Positions 63,701 to 64,000 of a stretch of 64,000 nucleotides of DNA are shown here, in pieces; position 1 is the stretch's first letter, and each line of letters opens with the position of its first letter. Source of the stretch: Chryseobacterium culicis (lineage in GTDB: Bacteria > Bacteroidota > Bacteroidia > Flavobacteriales > Weeksellaceae); the NCBI RefSeq assembly GCF_900108365.1, contig NZ_FNWQ01000001.1, positions 1,240,001 through 1,304,000 of the forward strand, read 5' to 3'. Below the pieces are notes generated by a model. The model did not search any database. It was given only the letters and a program-made list of their open reading frames with translations, and was not told the origin of the DNA. The translations under genes and the position numbers were made by a program.

Positions 63701-63740
63701 TTAATAATGCTTATTTCAAATACTTTATATGACAATTTTT

Positions 63741-64000
63741 TTATTTAGCCGTAATTGCTTTCAAAACGACATTCTTTATGGCGGCTTCTTTGAAACTCCA
63801 GTACTCACGGTTTTCAGGCATTTGATTTTCAAGGATAATCAAAGTAGTATCTGTGGAGGGAAAATACACATTAAGGCAGGTAAAGCCATCGCCAAGTCCG
63901 GTCACGGCATAATAATCCAGACCCGCTTCTTTAATAAACCTCACATTATACCCAAACCCCATGCTTTCTTTTCCGAATACATCATGCTGAGCACTGGTAG
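63741..64000 (-). CDS. serine hydrolase / beta-lactamase family protein, C-terminal part
   Basis: The minus-strand frame stops at 63741 and remains open to the window edge (TSAQHDVFGKESMGFGYNVRF … ). GFGYNVRFIKEAG, YYAVTGLGDGFTCLNVYFP and TTLIILENQMP match the last strands of class C beta-lactamase-like serine hydrolases in Bacteroidota. The catalytic SxxK and YxN lie outside the window. The apparent ATG at 63962 is probably internal. Confidence 0.65.
   Translation of the reverse strand, partial: TSAQHDVFGKESMGFGYNVRFIKEAGLDYYAVTGLGDGFTCLNVYFPSTDTTLIILENQMPENREYWSFKEAAIKNVVLKAITAK

Overview
The window looks like a chromosome segment of a Flavobacteriia member, most likely Chryseobacterium or a close relative such as Elizabethkingia. 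The evidence is a low GC content, promoters of the Bacteroidota type (TTG, about 19-21 nt, TAnnTTTG), secreted proteins ending their signal peptides in a short 'AQ' motif, fused E1 alpha/beta dehydrogenase, SusC-like outer-membrane proteins, and short dispersed intergenic repeats. I see no rRNA, tRNA, CRISPR array, complete insertion sequence or prophage. The genus is inferred from recognition, not from a search.

Layout. 1-5 kb: an alginate-export-type porin, an exported stand-alone M17 N-terminal domain, a structured inverted-repeat element and topoisomerase III. 5-12 kb: a membrane protein, two AraC regulators, an aldehyde dehydrogenase/GMC oxidoreductase operon, a thioesterase and a small membrane protein. 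12-21 kb: a DPP5-like S9 peptidase, a deoxyinosine glycosylase, a compact minus-strand operon (GH109 alpha-N-acetylgalactosaminidase, sugar nucleotidyltransferase, sugar kinase), an M61 peptidase and an AIM24 protein. 21-33 kb: queA, a decayed IVS-like four-helix-bundle element, rlmN, a sterol-desaturase-family protein, a polyprenyl synthase, a fused 2-oxoacid dehydrogenase E1, a lipoprotein with a poly-T frameshift, and an HxlR/old-yellow-enzyme pair with a GTTAC operator array. A very short double-glycine-leader peptide gene lies at 33189-33347.

34.5-45.2 kb is the most unusual part. It holds a C1 peptidase, then an ECF sigma factor, a membrane-anchored TonB-plug/vWA fusion, a SusC-like barrel that lacks its plug, and an alpha-2-macroglobulin with a TonB plug inserted in it. 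45.3-49.2 kb: a GbsR/MarR regulator and two downstream transcription units share an almost identical 22-bp palindrome, so they form a visible local regulon (membrane/SRPBCC protein, methyltransferase, SRPBCC, TIGR01777 oxidoreductase). 49-53 kb: GH29 fucosidase and GH3 glucosidase with a PA14 domain; with GH109 they suggest scavenging of host-type or mucin-type glycans. 53-64 kb: small secreted proteins, dihydrolipoyl dehydrogenase, patatin, a repeat-bearing SPFH/flotillin-like protein, an ABC ATPase, and at the right edge gene debris (LytTR and acyltransferase fragments joined head to head) before a partial serine hydrolase.

Connections between genes: released GalNAc could be phosphorylated and activated by the two genes overlapping GH109; fused E1 (27448) and E3 (55544) could serve the same 2-oxoacid dehydrogenase complex; the AraC gene at 6922-7791 is divergent from and probably controls the alcohol/aldehyde oxidation operon. 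Several ORF starts were moved downstream because a promoter box or signal peptide places the start there.
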